This document shows, in pieces, positions 22,301 to 32,324 of a DNA stretch of 32,357 nt (positions are counted from its first letter, which is position 1; each line of letters begins with the position of its first letter). The stretch is from Plakobranchus ocellatus (taxonomy: Eukaryota > Mollusca > Gastropoda > Plakobranchidae). The translations under genes were made by a program, and so were the position numbers. The stretch lies in the NCBI GenBank assembly GCA_019648995.1, contig BLXT01008186.1, positions 38,018 through 70,374 of the forward strand, written 5' to 3'. The notes under the pieces were generated by a model. It ran no database searches. It had not been told where the DNA came from and worked only from the letters and a program-made list of their open reading frames with translations.

Positions 22301-24202
22301 AATCTCCAGTTCCACAGAGTATTCCCGAGTCAGAGCCTCCAGGCGCGACTTCTGCAGATCTGCGATGGAAAAAAAATAATATTGTATATTTCATTTTTAT
22401 GGTCATTTTTCTTTTTAAATCAAAGAAAATGTGACTTGAGCTCTGCTGTCCAAAATAATATAAAAATTGAGAAAGTACATCAAGAAATGGCATTGTTCAG
22501 AAAGTGATTGTGAAAAATATTTTAAAAAAGGTTTTGAAAGATTAAAACATAGCAAAATTGACAACATAAATTAGTAAATAAAACAATCTTTTATCATTAT
22601 CATTTCAATATTTTATGCTTAAAAGGGTTCAGTTTGTTTTGATTATATATTTCAGGGCATATGAGATTTGATAAGACAGCTAGATTACAATGTTTTAGGC
22701 TGTTTTACCATCCAAAGGTATATCTACAATGTGCACCACTCAAATCCTAAAGTCAAGCAACGATGTAAGATCATCATTACCACATGGTGAATCAAGCTAA
22801 CATAAATAGCCAAAGACATTTTTTTTCCAGCGGATCTCTGGAGAGGATGCATTTAGCATAGAAAGATATGCATAGTAATTGTTTAAAGAAATTTGGAAGA
22901 AAAAAAATTAACACTTGATATGTGTGGAAGAAAAAAAGGTTTGTTTGAAAGACATTTTATGGAAGTAAAGAAATAAAAGGGCTCAAGGTCTTTTACTGAA
23001 TATATATAAAAAAAAATAACAATACATGCTAAACTATGCTTAATCAAACATAGTTATTTTAAGAAAGTACTAGTTTTACATATAAATCATCTTTACTTTT
23101 TGCTCATCAAATAGTCTTGCCAATTATTAAAATAATAGACAAAACCTGAGGTGTTTAAAAATCATACAAATAGCAATCCAATACGAACCTCTCCTTATCA
23201 TAGAATACACTTATCAACGATACAACAGAGACTTTCTAAACCTTTTATCATTAATTTCAAATAATATCTATTCATTACTAAACACAAGTATCAGTTGGTA
23301 TCTACTTACCCAGAAGGTAGTCAACATTTTGCAAGTGACTCCTAAGCGCCATTGCATATTGCTCCTCTGCCTCAGCAATATCTTTAGATAGTGACTTGAT
23401 AACAGCATCTTTCCTGTCTATCACTCTCTCAAATGTTTGACTTAATATCTCTATGTCTTTCTTCAGTTCTTTAGCCTTTGCTTCTCTCATTATGTTTCTC
23501 CATTGGTGATTCAGTTTGTTTAGATTGTAACGTGTCGCTTTCTCTTCTTTTGCAAGTTTGTCCTGAAAAACAGATGAATAAATTATATGCAAGACAACAA
23601 ATAGTCATAAAAAAATTAGATTAAAGTTGAAAATCATTCATTCATTAATTTAGTGCCTTCCTCAAATCAGTTTTCTTACATGGAACCTTTTTCTGATTCT
23701 GGTACTCTTGCATACACCATGCTCCACTGACGCATCTTTGGGTGATGTCTCTTAATTGGTCAAAGTTGAAGATAGTTGATAATAATGTTATCATCAAATT
23801 TTTGTATTTGAAGAGAATTAGATTCCTGATGGGCATCTAAAAAATGCTTTATTTGCAATAAGTTTGACTCTGATTTGTAAGCACTGGTGGGAAGTTTTCC
23901 ATAAGATCGTTGAAAATAATATTAACACTATAATTACCAAGTAAAAAGTTAATGATATGATCAGATTGTTCAACCTACATCTTCAGCAAATAAATGAACA
24001 AACAGATAGGTTCACACATGAATCAATGTCATACCATTTATGAATTTGATAGTCAAAATGACTTTACCTTCAAGAATTGTGCAAGAACATCCTCTTTCTT
24101 TTTTCTAAGTTCCTCATCTGCTAATCTTTTCTGCTCTTCATATGCTATTCTCTCTTCATCTGTCATGCCTTTGCCAGATCCCTTTTTTCTTTTAGGCGCC
24201 AT
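16268..24202 (-). CDS. DRC2: Dynein regulatory complex subunit 2 (CCDC65), complete
   Basis: DRC2 pairs with DRC1 as a long coiled coil in the base plate of the nexin-dynein regulatory complex of motile 9+2 cilia and sperm tails. Nine exons join without a frame break: 24202-24068, 23562-23310, 22359-22136, 21516-21319, 20821-20744, 19148-19008, 18385-18233, 17472-17255 and 16361-16268, giving 497 residues (human 484). Recognised segments: basic N-terminus [28 protein letters not shown] and [13 protein letters not shown] in the NYD-SP28 region (about 46-130); [41 protein letters not shown] and [18 protein letters not shown] (NYD-SP28-associated, about 402-461); [11 protein letters not shown] at the end. 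Almost all predicted coiled coil. The start has a strong context (A at -3, G at +4). Converges with NIPSNAP and diverges from the KCTD gene. A possible extra 33-nt exon lies at 20306-20338. Confidence 0.97.
16730..17149. mobile_element. pogo/Tigger-like MITE, 420 bp, TA target site
   Basis: The left end CGGTGGAACCCTCATAATTC and the right end (reverse complement CAGTGGAAACCTCAAAAACC) form inverted repeats flanked by TA on both sides (16728-16729 and 17150-17151). The GTGGAACCTC start and internal TTCGAATTATGAG motifs are those of pogo/Tigger-type Tc1-mariner elements. No transposase frame. It sits in the last DRC2 intron. Confidence 0.78.
17255..17472 (-). CDS. DRC2: DRC2 exon 8
   Basis: Acceptor TTTGCCAG, donor TCAA|GTGAGT. 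Residues 395-466, [18 protein letters not shown] and [18 protein letters not shown], then [12 protein letters not shown]: the NYD-SP28-associated domain. Confidence 0.96.
17473..19007. other. DRC2 introns 6 and 7
   Basis: Introns 17473-18232 and 18386-19007 flank exon 7. The first contains ATT-rich trinucleotide tracts around 18150-18220. No other gene or recognisable repeat. Confidence 0.5.
18233..18385 (-). CDS. DRC2: DRC2 exon 7
   Basis: Acceptor GCCTACAG, donor GAG|GTGAAA. Residues 344-394, with [20 protein letters not shown] the best conserved block, then a Pro/acidic linker [10 protein letters not shown]. Confidence 0.95.
19008..19148 (-). CDS. DRC2: DRC2 exon 6
   Basis: Acceptor TTTTAAAG, donor AAG|GTAAGA. 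Residues 297-343, [18 protein letters not shown] to [12 protein letters not shown]; contains the conserved KLTLESNA. Confidence 0.95.
19149..20743. other. DRC2 intron 5
   Basis: 1.6-kb AT-rich intron holding the candidate microexon at 20306-20338 and a GAA-type trinucleotide tract near 20660. Nothing else recognised. Confidence 0.5.
20306..20338 (-). CDS. DRC2: Candidate optional 33-nt DRC2 microexon with GC donor
   Basis: Between exons 5 and 6, the minus strand reads pyrimidine tract, CTATTTAG, then 33 nt in phase 0 encoding [11 protein letters not shown], then AAAGAG|GCAAGA. That matches the GC-donor consensus AG|GCAAGT at all but the last base. The segment would insert 11 acidic residues in frame. 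Human DRC2 aligns without a gap when it is skipped, so it is optional or spurious. Confidence 0.45.
20744..20821 (-). CDS. DRC2: DRC2 exon 5
   Basis: Acceptor CCACAG, donor GAG|GTGAGT. 26 codons, residues 271-296: [20 protein letters not shown] then NKALKE. Confidence 0.93.
20837..20897. repeat. A-rich short tandem repeat
   Basis: A TGAAAAACGCC motif is repeated twice, separated and bounded by A-runs. It lies in DRC2 intron 4, just upstream of exon 5 in the direction of transcription. Confidence 0.7.
21099..21144. repeat. Perfect 23-bp direct duplication
   Basis: GCCACATTAAAAGCTCATAA plus TTA occurs twice head to tail in DRC2 intron 4. A simple local duplication. Confidence 0.85.
21319..21516 (-). 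CDS. DRC2: DRC2 exon 4
   Basis: Acceptor TTTGCAG. Residues 205-270, [20 protein letters not shown] to MRKLQRIS. The donor TCG|GTTAAT has an unusual T at +3, but the phase-0 join to DQIAQLK fits the human alignment. Confidence 0.92.
22136..22359 (-). CDS. DRC2: DRC2 exon 3
   Basis: Acceptor CATCGCAG, donor AAA|GTATGA. Residues 130-204, [18 protein letters not shown] to [12 protein letters not shown]. Confidence 0.95.
23310..23562 (-). CDS. DRC2: DRC2 exon 2
   Basis: Acceptor TTTTCAG, donor CTGG|GTAAGT. Residues 46-129 plus one base of D130. Contains [20 protein letters not shown] and [18 protein letters not shown], nearly identical to human. Confidence 0.97.
24068..24202 (-). CDS. DRC2: DRC2 exon 1 with start codon
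   Basis: ATG at 24202-24200 in the context ACAAGATGG. 45 codons, a Lys-rich start then [20 protein letters not shown] and AQFLK, donor AAG|GTAAAG. Matches the human DRC2 N-terminus in layout. Confidence 0.95.
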
Positions 24203-26522
24203 CTTGTTTGGGCAGCTCTTTTTTTAATATATAGATCTGTTATTGATTGAAAAAAAAATCATGCATTTATTGAACTGAATCAGATTGGCATCTTTCAAGG
24301 GGCTATTCAAATATCTACTTCTGATTTTATGCAGATTGTATACAGTTATAAAAGCCATAAAATGAGCACAGAGTTCAGTCTAGTTTTCAAAGGTAACAAT
24401 GAAAAATTTTATAATCTTTTTTTTCAATTCAGTTTTACACATTTACCCTCAAAATATTGGTTGCTCACTATTCTCACAATATTCATGAAAGCTTTGATCA
24501 CATATTTTACATTTCATTGAGTGTAGACAAATTATGGTTTTGTTAAAGAGCAATAAAAAAAATCATCACATTTTTAAATACACGATTGTAATCTGAGCAA
24601 ATAGACTTGCTGTTCTAGACTTGCAGATAAATGTTACAGTGCAATTTTTCAGGCCTACTGGACGAATGCTCGAGAAGGTTTTAAGCAGGTAATGTATACT
24701 CATATGAATGCAGATATTACAATGGTTCTTACTTATTTTTATTCCTATGTGAAAAGATTTTATGAATCACATGCATGTAGCATCTAAAACAACACAGAAT
24801 TTGGTATTTTGAAAAAAAAAAAAAAAAAAAAAAAAACCTTCTAGTGTTAGAATAAGGATATAATTATTGATATTTTTAAAGCATGGGAGATCATTATCCT
24901 GGGATTTAAGAAGGGCATTTGCTTCATGTAGCTATCTATATTTAAATGAACCAGTGGCTTAATGAACAAAGGAAAAACATTTTATATGAATATTACCTAA
25001 ATCTTCGAATTTTCAATTTTGCTGAGAGCTGTTTGGAAGGTTGTAAAGATTTGTGTGTAAGTTAAAATGTAGACATTAAAAGCAAGTTCTAACGCCTTTT
25101 TATGTCAAGCATCTAGATCATAGACATAGATTTTTTGGCATTATTGCAGGACTTTCAAATCAAGAAGCTTTATTCCTAAGGCTGTCACACAGAGAATCTA
25201 ATGCAACAAGTTTCAACTAACGCAATTTGAGATTTTTAAAAGATATTGATAGCTATTTGCCACTTCTTGTCATTAGATTTTCGTCAGTTTATGTGCCTCT
25301 CCTTCATTTTTTTAGTTAATGATTGTATGACAGTATATTTTATCAATTAAGATCTAGATCAATCGACAACATGGGCCTATAATAACATTACAGCTATCTC
25401 TTGACAAGGATAAATAGTCATAAACCTAGGATATAAGCGAAGGTAGTTATAGTTTAACTAACTATTGATATATGATTCTCATTGACAGTTTTTGTACCCT
25501 TGGATAGGTAATGTGGATGCTTCAAAGAATAGTTAAAATATATTTTTAAAAATAGCCTAAATTAGACTTTACAATGCAAACAACATCAAAATACAAGATA
25601 TCGATCTAGTAACGTACAGCAGTCGGCTATTTCCCGTTCTTTTCTTTTCACCTGAAGCTTGAAACGTTGTTATGGTTACACAGGAAAACGGAAATGGTCG
25701 TGTTTCTTATGTTTAGGCAATAAAAATGTAATTTAAGACACTATTTCCAGTTACTTCTAAATAATTGTTGTAGTAGAACGAATGGTTTTTGAAAAAAAAA
25801 TATTCTTGCAGTCAACTATCATCAAAGAAACAAAATTATCTTTTTTTTTTTTTTTTTCGTGAACAGCGAACTATATTTCTCGATCTAGTTCTAAGGTGCC
25901 AGAGACGAACGACCATTTTAGTATAGTCACAAATTTCATACAATATCTCTTTTTTTAGTATGAATCCTCTGGGTCCAGTTTACTTCATTTCGAAGTTTTA
26001 AAAGCTCGATAAAATTACCCTTTAACGTTTTCTAAAAAAGGAATGATGCATTTATGAAGAAAAAAAATTATTATCAGTAAAAGGTCATCTGGCCATATTG
26101 CATTATTAACCGGCATAACAGATAGGGATCATTTCCGTGTTTACATGACGTCATTCATAATGTGTGCATTAGAGAATTCTAACCTGACCAGGGATAACTG
26201 ATTTTTCGTTCATTTCTGTAGTTTGACTTCAATTTTTTTCTCTTGGGACGATGTGAATTGGTTGAAAAATGTAACTTAAAATAACTCAGTTATCATTATC
26301 AGCAAACATTTGACTGAATTTTATTGTTACAGGTTTTCCAAGACTTTTGTTCAGCACTGGACACTTGGAACCTTGGCCATAGTCAGAAACTGATTCTTGC
26401 TCTTGGCCTTCAAAGGGCTTTGGCCGAGTTGAATATTTTTTCTTTCTCATCTGTTTTCAAGACTTTTCACCATTGATTTCACTAGCCCCTACTGGATTCA
26501 AACTTTCAGTTCGGCTGTAAGC
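24203..26522. promoter_or_regulatory. Divergent DRC2/KCTD intergenic promoter region
   Basis: 2,320 bp between the two opposite start codons; both promoters should lie here. Seen: a 25-base A-run (24812-24836), a perfect CRE at 26146-26153, an imperfect RFX X-box-like GTTGTTATGGTTAC at 25666-25679, and a strong acceptor TTATTGTTACAG ending at 26332 that may start the coding exon of the KCTD gene after a 5' UTR intron. No coding frame seen. Confidence 0.5.
26146..26153. promoter_or_regulatory. Perfect CRE (TGACGTCA)
   Basis: Palindromic CREB/ATF consensus 370 bp before the KCTD start codon. It is a sequence match only; its use is inferred. Confidence 0.45.
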
Positions 26523-26709
26523 ATGTCTGGAGCTTCAGCACAAACAGCCCTGACAGCCACATCTAGCACAGCACAGTCGGACTCCAAATATGTGCGATTG
26601 AACGTTGGTGGAACATTACATCTCACGACCATTGACACACTTTGTAAGCAGGATACAATGCTGAGGGCCATGTTCAGCGGGAGAATGGATGTTTTGCATG
26701 ATGTAGAAG
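26523..26709 (+). CDS. KCTD10: KCTD exon 1 with start codon
   Basis: Ser/Thr/Ala-rich N-terminus (residues 1-21), then the first half of the BTB domain to HDVE; donor GAAG|GTAAGA splits Gly63. Confidence 0.95.
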
Positions 26710-29700
26710 GTAAGACATAGGCCTAGAGTAAGTCGGCCTAAATTTATCGCGAAACCAGCAACTTTCACTTATAAAAGGCTTGTAATTTATAAAATATTTA
26801 AGTCTAATTTTATTTTGATCTAGACTCTATGACTGATTTACTTTAGCTCTTTTTTGTGAGTTTTTAATTGTAAAAATTGCATGGTTGAAGATCAGAAGGA
26901 TTATTTTGTAAGCATTCCCGGATCTTTGAGTTTTTTGTTTTTTTTTTAATTTTTTTTTTTGTGTGTTTTTTTTAATTATTATTTTAAGTTTTCTCCATTC
27001 AATAGAAATTTCCATTTAATCCTATTCAAATTCTTTGGAGGTGGCTAGTGTTAGTCTGTTTAAAAGAAAGAGAGGCTTATCATAACATCATGTTGCATAT
27101 ATTTTTTTCCCTCATGGGCACAATCAGGATAGTTTAGCAGATGATGTCGATCTGAGAAGAAATGCTTGCCTTAGAATTCATTGCTACAATTATGCAGTAA
27201 GACTAAGAGTAGTCTCAAAATATTTAAATTAATCTGCCACCATATGTTAAGTCTCATTATTTTATCATTGAGTTTTTTGAGCATTTTGAATTTTGAAATT
27301 CTAGATCTAGAGACACTTTAAAGTATTTTCTAGGATCCAAGCGCTGAGAAATTATTGATGGCAGGGGTATCAAACCTCAGAGGTCTGATTCGCTTGCCAT
27401 TGATATGTGCTTAGCTCAAATATTGTTTAGAATTTCAAGGTTTTAATATGTGACTCAATTTTTTTTAAACAATGATGTTGGTGTGCTTTTAGCTTTAGCA
27501 TGCCAAATGTAAGTTAAAGTTAGAAAATGTTTTGTACCATTTAAAAATCTAAAAATAGAAATTGTTGGTAATTAATTATATGGTGCTGAATCATGAATGA
27601 TGGTTGCGCAGAGTTAATCAGGTTGTAAGTCATTCCAAAAATTAATTCACAAGAACAAAGTTATATTTAATTCTGAGTCCTCAAATTATAGTTTGATAGC
27701 AGCAGACCTCCCAGTGAATGGCAAAAAAAGCTGGATACTAGATCTAGTACTAGATGCCCTCAATTTAGTTTTGATACCTTGAAATGAGTAATTAGCATTA
27801 TAATCTTTTCATAAGAAAGTCACATTAGATTTGCTACTATGAAATAGGACCATTTATTGGCTATTTGTTGCATACAGGTTGGGTCCTAATTGACCGTTGT
27901 GGAAAACATTTTGGCTCAATACTGTCATTTTTGCGAGATGGAACCATCACCTTGCCTGACTCTAGGCGAGAGCAGGATGAACTGCTTCAGGAAGCCAAGT
28001 ATTACTGTGTACAAGAACTAGGTAGGTTTTGTTCCTCATTCTTTAACATGAACTTTTTCTTTTTTTGCACTTGAGGATTCTGGAAATTCTTTTCAGATGC
28101 AGGCATGACGGCTAAAGGCAAAGAACTGACATGCCTACCATTCAGGAAATTCTGGATTCGTTCCGGAATTCTACCAGAAAATGACCTGCGTTTTGGAAAT
28201 CCGCATTTTTATCACAAAATCTGGAATTTCGCCGATTTGTGATTGGTCATACTCTCACTCTCAGAAATAATCCTAGTCTAGATGTATAGCAGCCCATAAA
28301 TAACCGAGAATATTAAAGAACTTGGAGAAAAAAAATAATGGCATTAACACTGAAACAAACTTTTCAAACTTATTAAATGCATGGCGCTCTTTGCTACACC
28401 TTTTTTCATAACATCCAGCGTGTATCTTGCAGACTGAGGAGGGGTTGGAGTGGTTTGGGGCAAACCTATCGATGCAGTACATCTATAGACGAACATCATT
28501 GTAAGGTCTACCATCAGTCCCATCTCTGACTGTTGCTGTGTTGACGTCGGTCATTCACACTGTGACGTCACTCACCTGGACTAGGTTTTTTTTTTTTTCA
28601 ACAGACATATCTTTGGGAGGAAAGCAAATACGAAAATTGTGACGGCAAATTTTAAATCAGCGACCTCGATTTCAGTGAATTTTAGCGGCAGAATTTCAAT
28701 TTTTATAGAAATAAAGATTTTTGGGATAATTTTTCCCGTTTAAATCTGTCAACTGTACTATTGTAGGTCAATGGTTTGGTCAGACTTAATTATCTAGACT
28801 TGAAGACTACTATATGCGCAGTCTTATATCTAGAGAAGTTATAAACCCAGCATTGAACTTAGGCTCGGTGCGAGCCTGTCTGATTGATGCCAGGCTCTTG
28901 CCATTGCCAGTCCTATGATAATACTATGAACTATCCATAGATTTAGATTTTAATGTAATACAATCAGGCCTGCGTATCTTGGATAAGTCTACATCTCTTC
29001 AAAATGACCAAAAAGAAATTGCTCCACACAGAAGCTCCAATCCGCAAAAGAATGCATCGAGGCAATCCGCATCTTAGGGATAGAAAAGGGAAATGTTTAA
29101 TGGAATTTTCTATTTAAGAAAAGTTAATAAAATTGAATTCCAATGGTAACATTAAAATAAGTTACCCAAAGTTAAACAAGTCTTTGCAGTACGAGTAGAA
29201 TGAAAATTTTAAGGACAAATTTTCTTTTCATAACGTCGTTAGTCTAGGGCCGATTTGCTCAACATTAATGTAAACAGATTGGAATATAAGCACGGAGGCT
29301 AAATGTTAAGCAGTTGGCTTAGTGTTTGTGCCGATTTAGAGAGGAACTGATATCCTCTACACTCTCCCTAGTCCTAAAGGTACACCTCTGTGATTAATTG
29401 GCACTTAGTTAAATTGAGTGGTTTTTTTTTTTTTTTGTTTTGTTTTTGTTTAATCAGCATCAGTTCCCGTTATATTCAGGTTTGTTCCGCATTTTTGCCC
29501 TTAATGTTCCTCAAAAAAGTTTTTAAGGGTAGGCATGTCCGAAAGAATGAATTATTTTTGTCTAATGGAATGTCAATCTTTAAATTGACTCATTATGTTG
29601 AATACATGAATCTGAGAACGAGAGCAGTATTGTAATTTCAAAACTTAAGTTTTTTTTTATTTATAATTTAGCTGATTTAGTTAATCGTTGCCTAATGCCT

Positions 29701-32324
29701 GTGTCAATGGCAAAAAAAAAAAATTGAATTTTCTTTTGATGTGGAAGGCATGTAAAATCCAGACAGGGAGAGGAAAAATTGACTGAGTGTTGAAAGGTTT
29801 GATTATATTACATTTCAAGGACTGGTATTTGGTTTTGACTTTCTGGCAAAAAGAAACTTACTTTATTGCCTTTCTTACCATTTTGGATTTAAATTTTCTT
29901 TCCCTTTGTAAGTCTAAATCTAGTGAAAGGGGCACCTGGGTCAGGAGGGTCTTGAGGTTCAATTCCACAAGTTAAGGATTTTACTTCCATTTAAACGTTT
30001 TTTGAATGTACTGTACTAGGAAAAATATTGTTTATTTACTTAATGTTAGACACATAGAAAATCTTTTTGCCAAGGGAAAATCTCAAAATTTTACAGAAAA
30101 AAAAGCAGGTTTTCACAAGTTGAATACATGATGTCACCAATGGTTCCCCTCACTGTATCTTTCAGTGCGTCAGTTGGAAGATGCTTTGAACACCCATGTC
30201 CCAGAGCCCATTTGTCAAGTTCCCCTCATCACATCCACACCAGAAGAACAGTTATTGGTTTCAAAGACCTCTAAGGCAAGTATTACTGTTTGGGTTGTTT
30301 TTTTTTTGTTACAAATTATGATGATTAAAAAAAAAAAATCATTTAGAATTTCAATCAAACAAAATTGAATGTTGTAGCAATGATAGACACAGTGAACATG
30401 TTTACTATTGCCAAAATTAAACAAAAAAAAAAAAAAAAAAGTTTAGTGTAAAATAAGATGAGATATTTTGCAGGAAAAATAACCATGGATGAAATGGTGG
30501 ACTGAGTGCATTGTAAAGAGCGCCTTGCAAAGGTGTCAAGTGACATAAAATTGTTCCAGTGTCAGTCAGGTGTTCAGAATACTTTGTTCCAAAAGATAAT
30601 GATTATTTTTAGTAGAACAATACAAAAACATATATTTCAATCTTTCTTTCTTCTGCAGATACAAAACATGCGATTGTCTTGAAATACTAGAAAATTCATT
30701 AGTTCATATACTATTAGGAATTGTGAAATTTATATTGTTTTGTTTACTTATTATTTTTTTTTAAAACAGAGAAGGCAAGGGAATCAGAATATCCTTTTTT
30801 TTTTTTTTTTGTCAGACTTGAGGGATAGTTCACATCTAGAATAGAATACCTCTACTGATATTTACTATTTTTGATACAGATAAAAAGATAGGTCTGAACT
30901 AAAGTTTTGCTGGCCATGATTTAACTTCTTTTAACTTTCACAATGCCTTCTTTTTAGCACTGAATTGGATTAGAAAATGTTTGTCTTTTTTTTTTTTAGC
31001 AAGGATATATTGTCAATGAATTTTTTAAAACTTTTACTGTTTTAGCCTGTGGTGAAACTGATCTGCAATCGTCACAACAACAAGTATTCCTACACAAGGT
31101 GAGGAGAGAGAATGTTTTGACTTTGAATTGGAGAAAAGCCAATCGTATTCCTATACTCTATATGCTGATGAACTTAGATCACTCGGTACTTTTACTGCAG
31201 TGTTTTGCTTCATAGTGTTTGACACTTCCCTACCTGTGTTGCTCACCTTTAGACAAGACAAAATTTCTTTTTTTCTTTTCTATGGTATTGTTCTGTTTAG
31301 AAATAAACATGGCAGTTCTTGGTATTTAATTTTTCACACTCTTTACACGTATTTGGTTGTATACATTTAAAAAAAAAAGTACCTTGTATTCCTCAATGAG
31401 CCCATCTTAAAACCTTTTTGATTCTGTCCGCCTTCATTGAATAAAAAAAACAAAAAACCGATTCAGTTGCATTTTTCAGTGTGTCAGATGGCTTCAATTA
31501 TAGAATTTTTGTTTAAGCTATAATCTTAGCAAATTCTACTCTCAAGCAAATATGTTTTAATATCTACAGACAGATTTCCGAATGATAAATTGAATTGTCC
31601 AATAATTTTAAATCACAATATACCTTTCTTACCAGTGGAAGATAGGCACACTCTAATGAGTAGTTCTCTATGTATCTTTACTTCCAACAGTATGTCGGAT
31701 GACAATCTTCTAAAGAACATGGAACTTTTTGACAAGTTATGCTTGCGCTTCAATGGTCGCATTCTCTTTATCAAGTCTGTGATTGGTCGCAATGAAATTT
31801 GCTGCTGGTCTTTCTATGGCCACGGCCAGAAGATTGGTGAGGTCTGCTGCACGTCCATTGTTTACGGCACAGACAAGAAACACACAAAGGTAAGTAGATC
31901 ACATCAGCATTGAGGCTGGGTGCACGGCAACATGTTCAACATGGTTCCCAAGAAAATGGGATTTTTGTTTTTGTGTATGCATAATTTGTCCCAAGTGAAC
32001 TTGAAAGAAGTTGAAGTGGAACATATAGCAAACATAATTTTCTGGCATATTTTCATTGTTATTAGGTTAAACTGTCCTGGTTTAGATAGTCAATGAATTA
32101 TCATTGAAGAAATTCACATGTTATTTCATCATATGCTCACACAGGTTGAATTTCCTGAGGCTCGTATCTTTGAGGAGACTCTGAACGTTCTGTTGTATGA
32201 ACATCGTGGGAAGGGCCCTGACGCTGAGCTCATGCAGGCGACTCGAGGGCACAGGGATCGTGGCAATGGATACCCTAGCGACGATGAGGACGATAAGCTG
32301 GATAGGGCTTTCCGACGGAAATGA
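26523..32324 (+). CDS. KCTD10: BTB/POZ KCTD10/KCTD13/TNFAIP1 (BACURD) protein, complete
   Basis: This family gives CUL3 ubiquitin ligases their substrates (RhoA and others in vertebrates) and binds PCNA through a C-terminal motif. Six exons join in frame: 26523-26709, 27878-28021, 30166-30275, 31046-31098, 31691-31889, 32145-32324, giving 290 residues. BTB/T1 domain at about 22-110: [59 protein letters not shown]. Then [61 protein letters not shown] and [19 protein letters not shown]. Invertebrates usually carry one gene for the three vertebrate paralogues, so the symbol is approximate. The start is the first in-frame ATG after a stop at 26430. Oddities: intron 3 has a GC donor, the PCNA motif starts with His instead of Gln, and the tail is about 25 residues short of the vertebrate form. 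Confidence 0.96.
27361..27781. mobile_element. Possible decayed hAT-like MITE
   Basis: The left end CAGGGGTATCAAACCTCAGA resembles a hAT terminal repeat; the reverse complement of the right end, CAAGGTATCAAAACTAAATT, is similar. Both sides also carry GAGGTCTG in inverted orientation. No clear 8-bp target duplication remains. It lies in KCTD intron 1, which otherwise (26710-27877) shows only T-runs. Confidence 0.35.
27878..28021 (+). CDS. KCTD10: KCTD exon 2
   Basis: Acceptor GCATACAG, donor CTAG|GTAGGT. Second half of the BTB domain, [20 protein letters not shown] to [10 protein letters not shown]. Confidence 0.96.
28022..30165. other. KCTD intron 2
   Basis: 2.1 kb. Holds the dispersed repeat fragment, a perfect CRE at 28563-28570 with a partial one at 28543-28548, and a tRNA-box-B-like GGTTCAATTCC at about 29955 without a matching box A. 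No gene seen. Confidence 0.5.
28166..28227. repeat. Dispersed repeat fragment, copy B
   Basis: Degenerate match to 10067-10119 in the same orientation. It lies in KCTD intron 2. Confidence 0.4.
30166..30275 (+). CDS. KCTD10: KCTD exon 3, ends at a GC donor
   Basis: Acceptor CTTTCAG. Encodes [17 protein letters not shown] then [19 protein letters not shown]. The only phase-0 exit joining K to the PVVKL of exon 4 is AAG|GCAAGT, a perfect GC-donor consensus. Confidence 0.93.
31046..31098 (+). CDS. KCTD10: KCTD exon 4
   Basis: Acceptor TGTTTTAG, donor ACAAG|GTGAGG. 53 nt encoding [17 protein letters not shown] and two bases of Ser165. Confidence 0.94.
31691..31889 (+). CDS. KCTD10: KCTD exon 5
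   Basis: Acceptor TTCCAACAG, donor [29 protein letters not shown] to [12 protein letters not shown]. Confidence 0.96.
32145..32324 (+). CDS. KCTD10: KCTD exon 6 with stop
   Basis: Acceptor [27 protein letters not shown] to an acidic/basic tail [14 protein letters not shown] and TGA at 32322-32324. The 3' UTR runs off the window. Confidence 0.94.
   Translation, partial: VEFPEARIFEETLNVLLYEHRGKGPDAELMQATRGHRDRGNGYPSDDEDDKLDRAFRRK

Larger units (their letters stand above)
21517..24067. other. DRC2 introns 1 to 3
   Basis: Introns 21517-22135, 22360-23309 and 23563-24067. AT-rich with homopolymer tracts. The open frames there on either strand have no protein-like features. Confidence 0.5.
30276..32144. 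other. KCTD introns 3 to 5
   Basis: Introns 30276-31045 (GC-AG), 31099-31690 and 31890-32144 (GT-AG). AT-rich with A- and T-runs; no repeat or gene recognised. Confidence 0.6.

Noticed and set aside
24812..24836. 25-base poly-A as a retrogene tail
   Set aside because: No processed coding sequence or target duplication adjoins it; treated as a homopolymer tract.
29236..29340. Imperfect inverted repeat (GCTCAACATT and its near complement)
   Set aside because: Too degenerate and short to define an element or a structured RNA.
29925..29975. tRNA or SINE head with GGTTCAATTCC box B
   Set aside because: No acceptable box A at the right distance and no clover-leaf; not enough to call.
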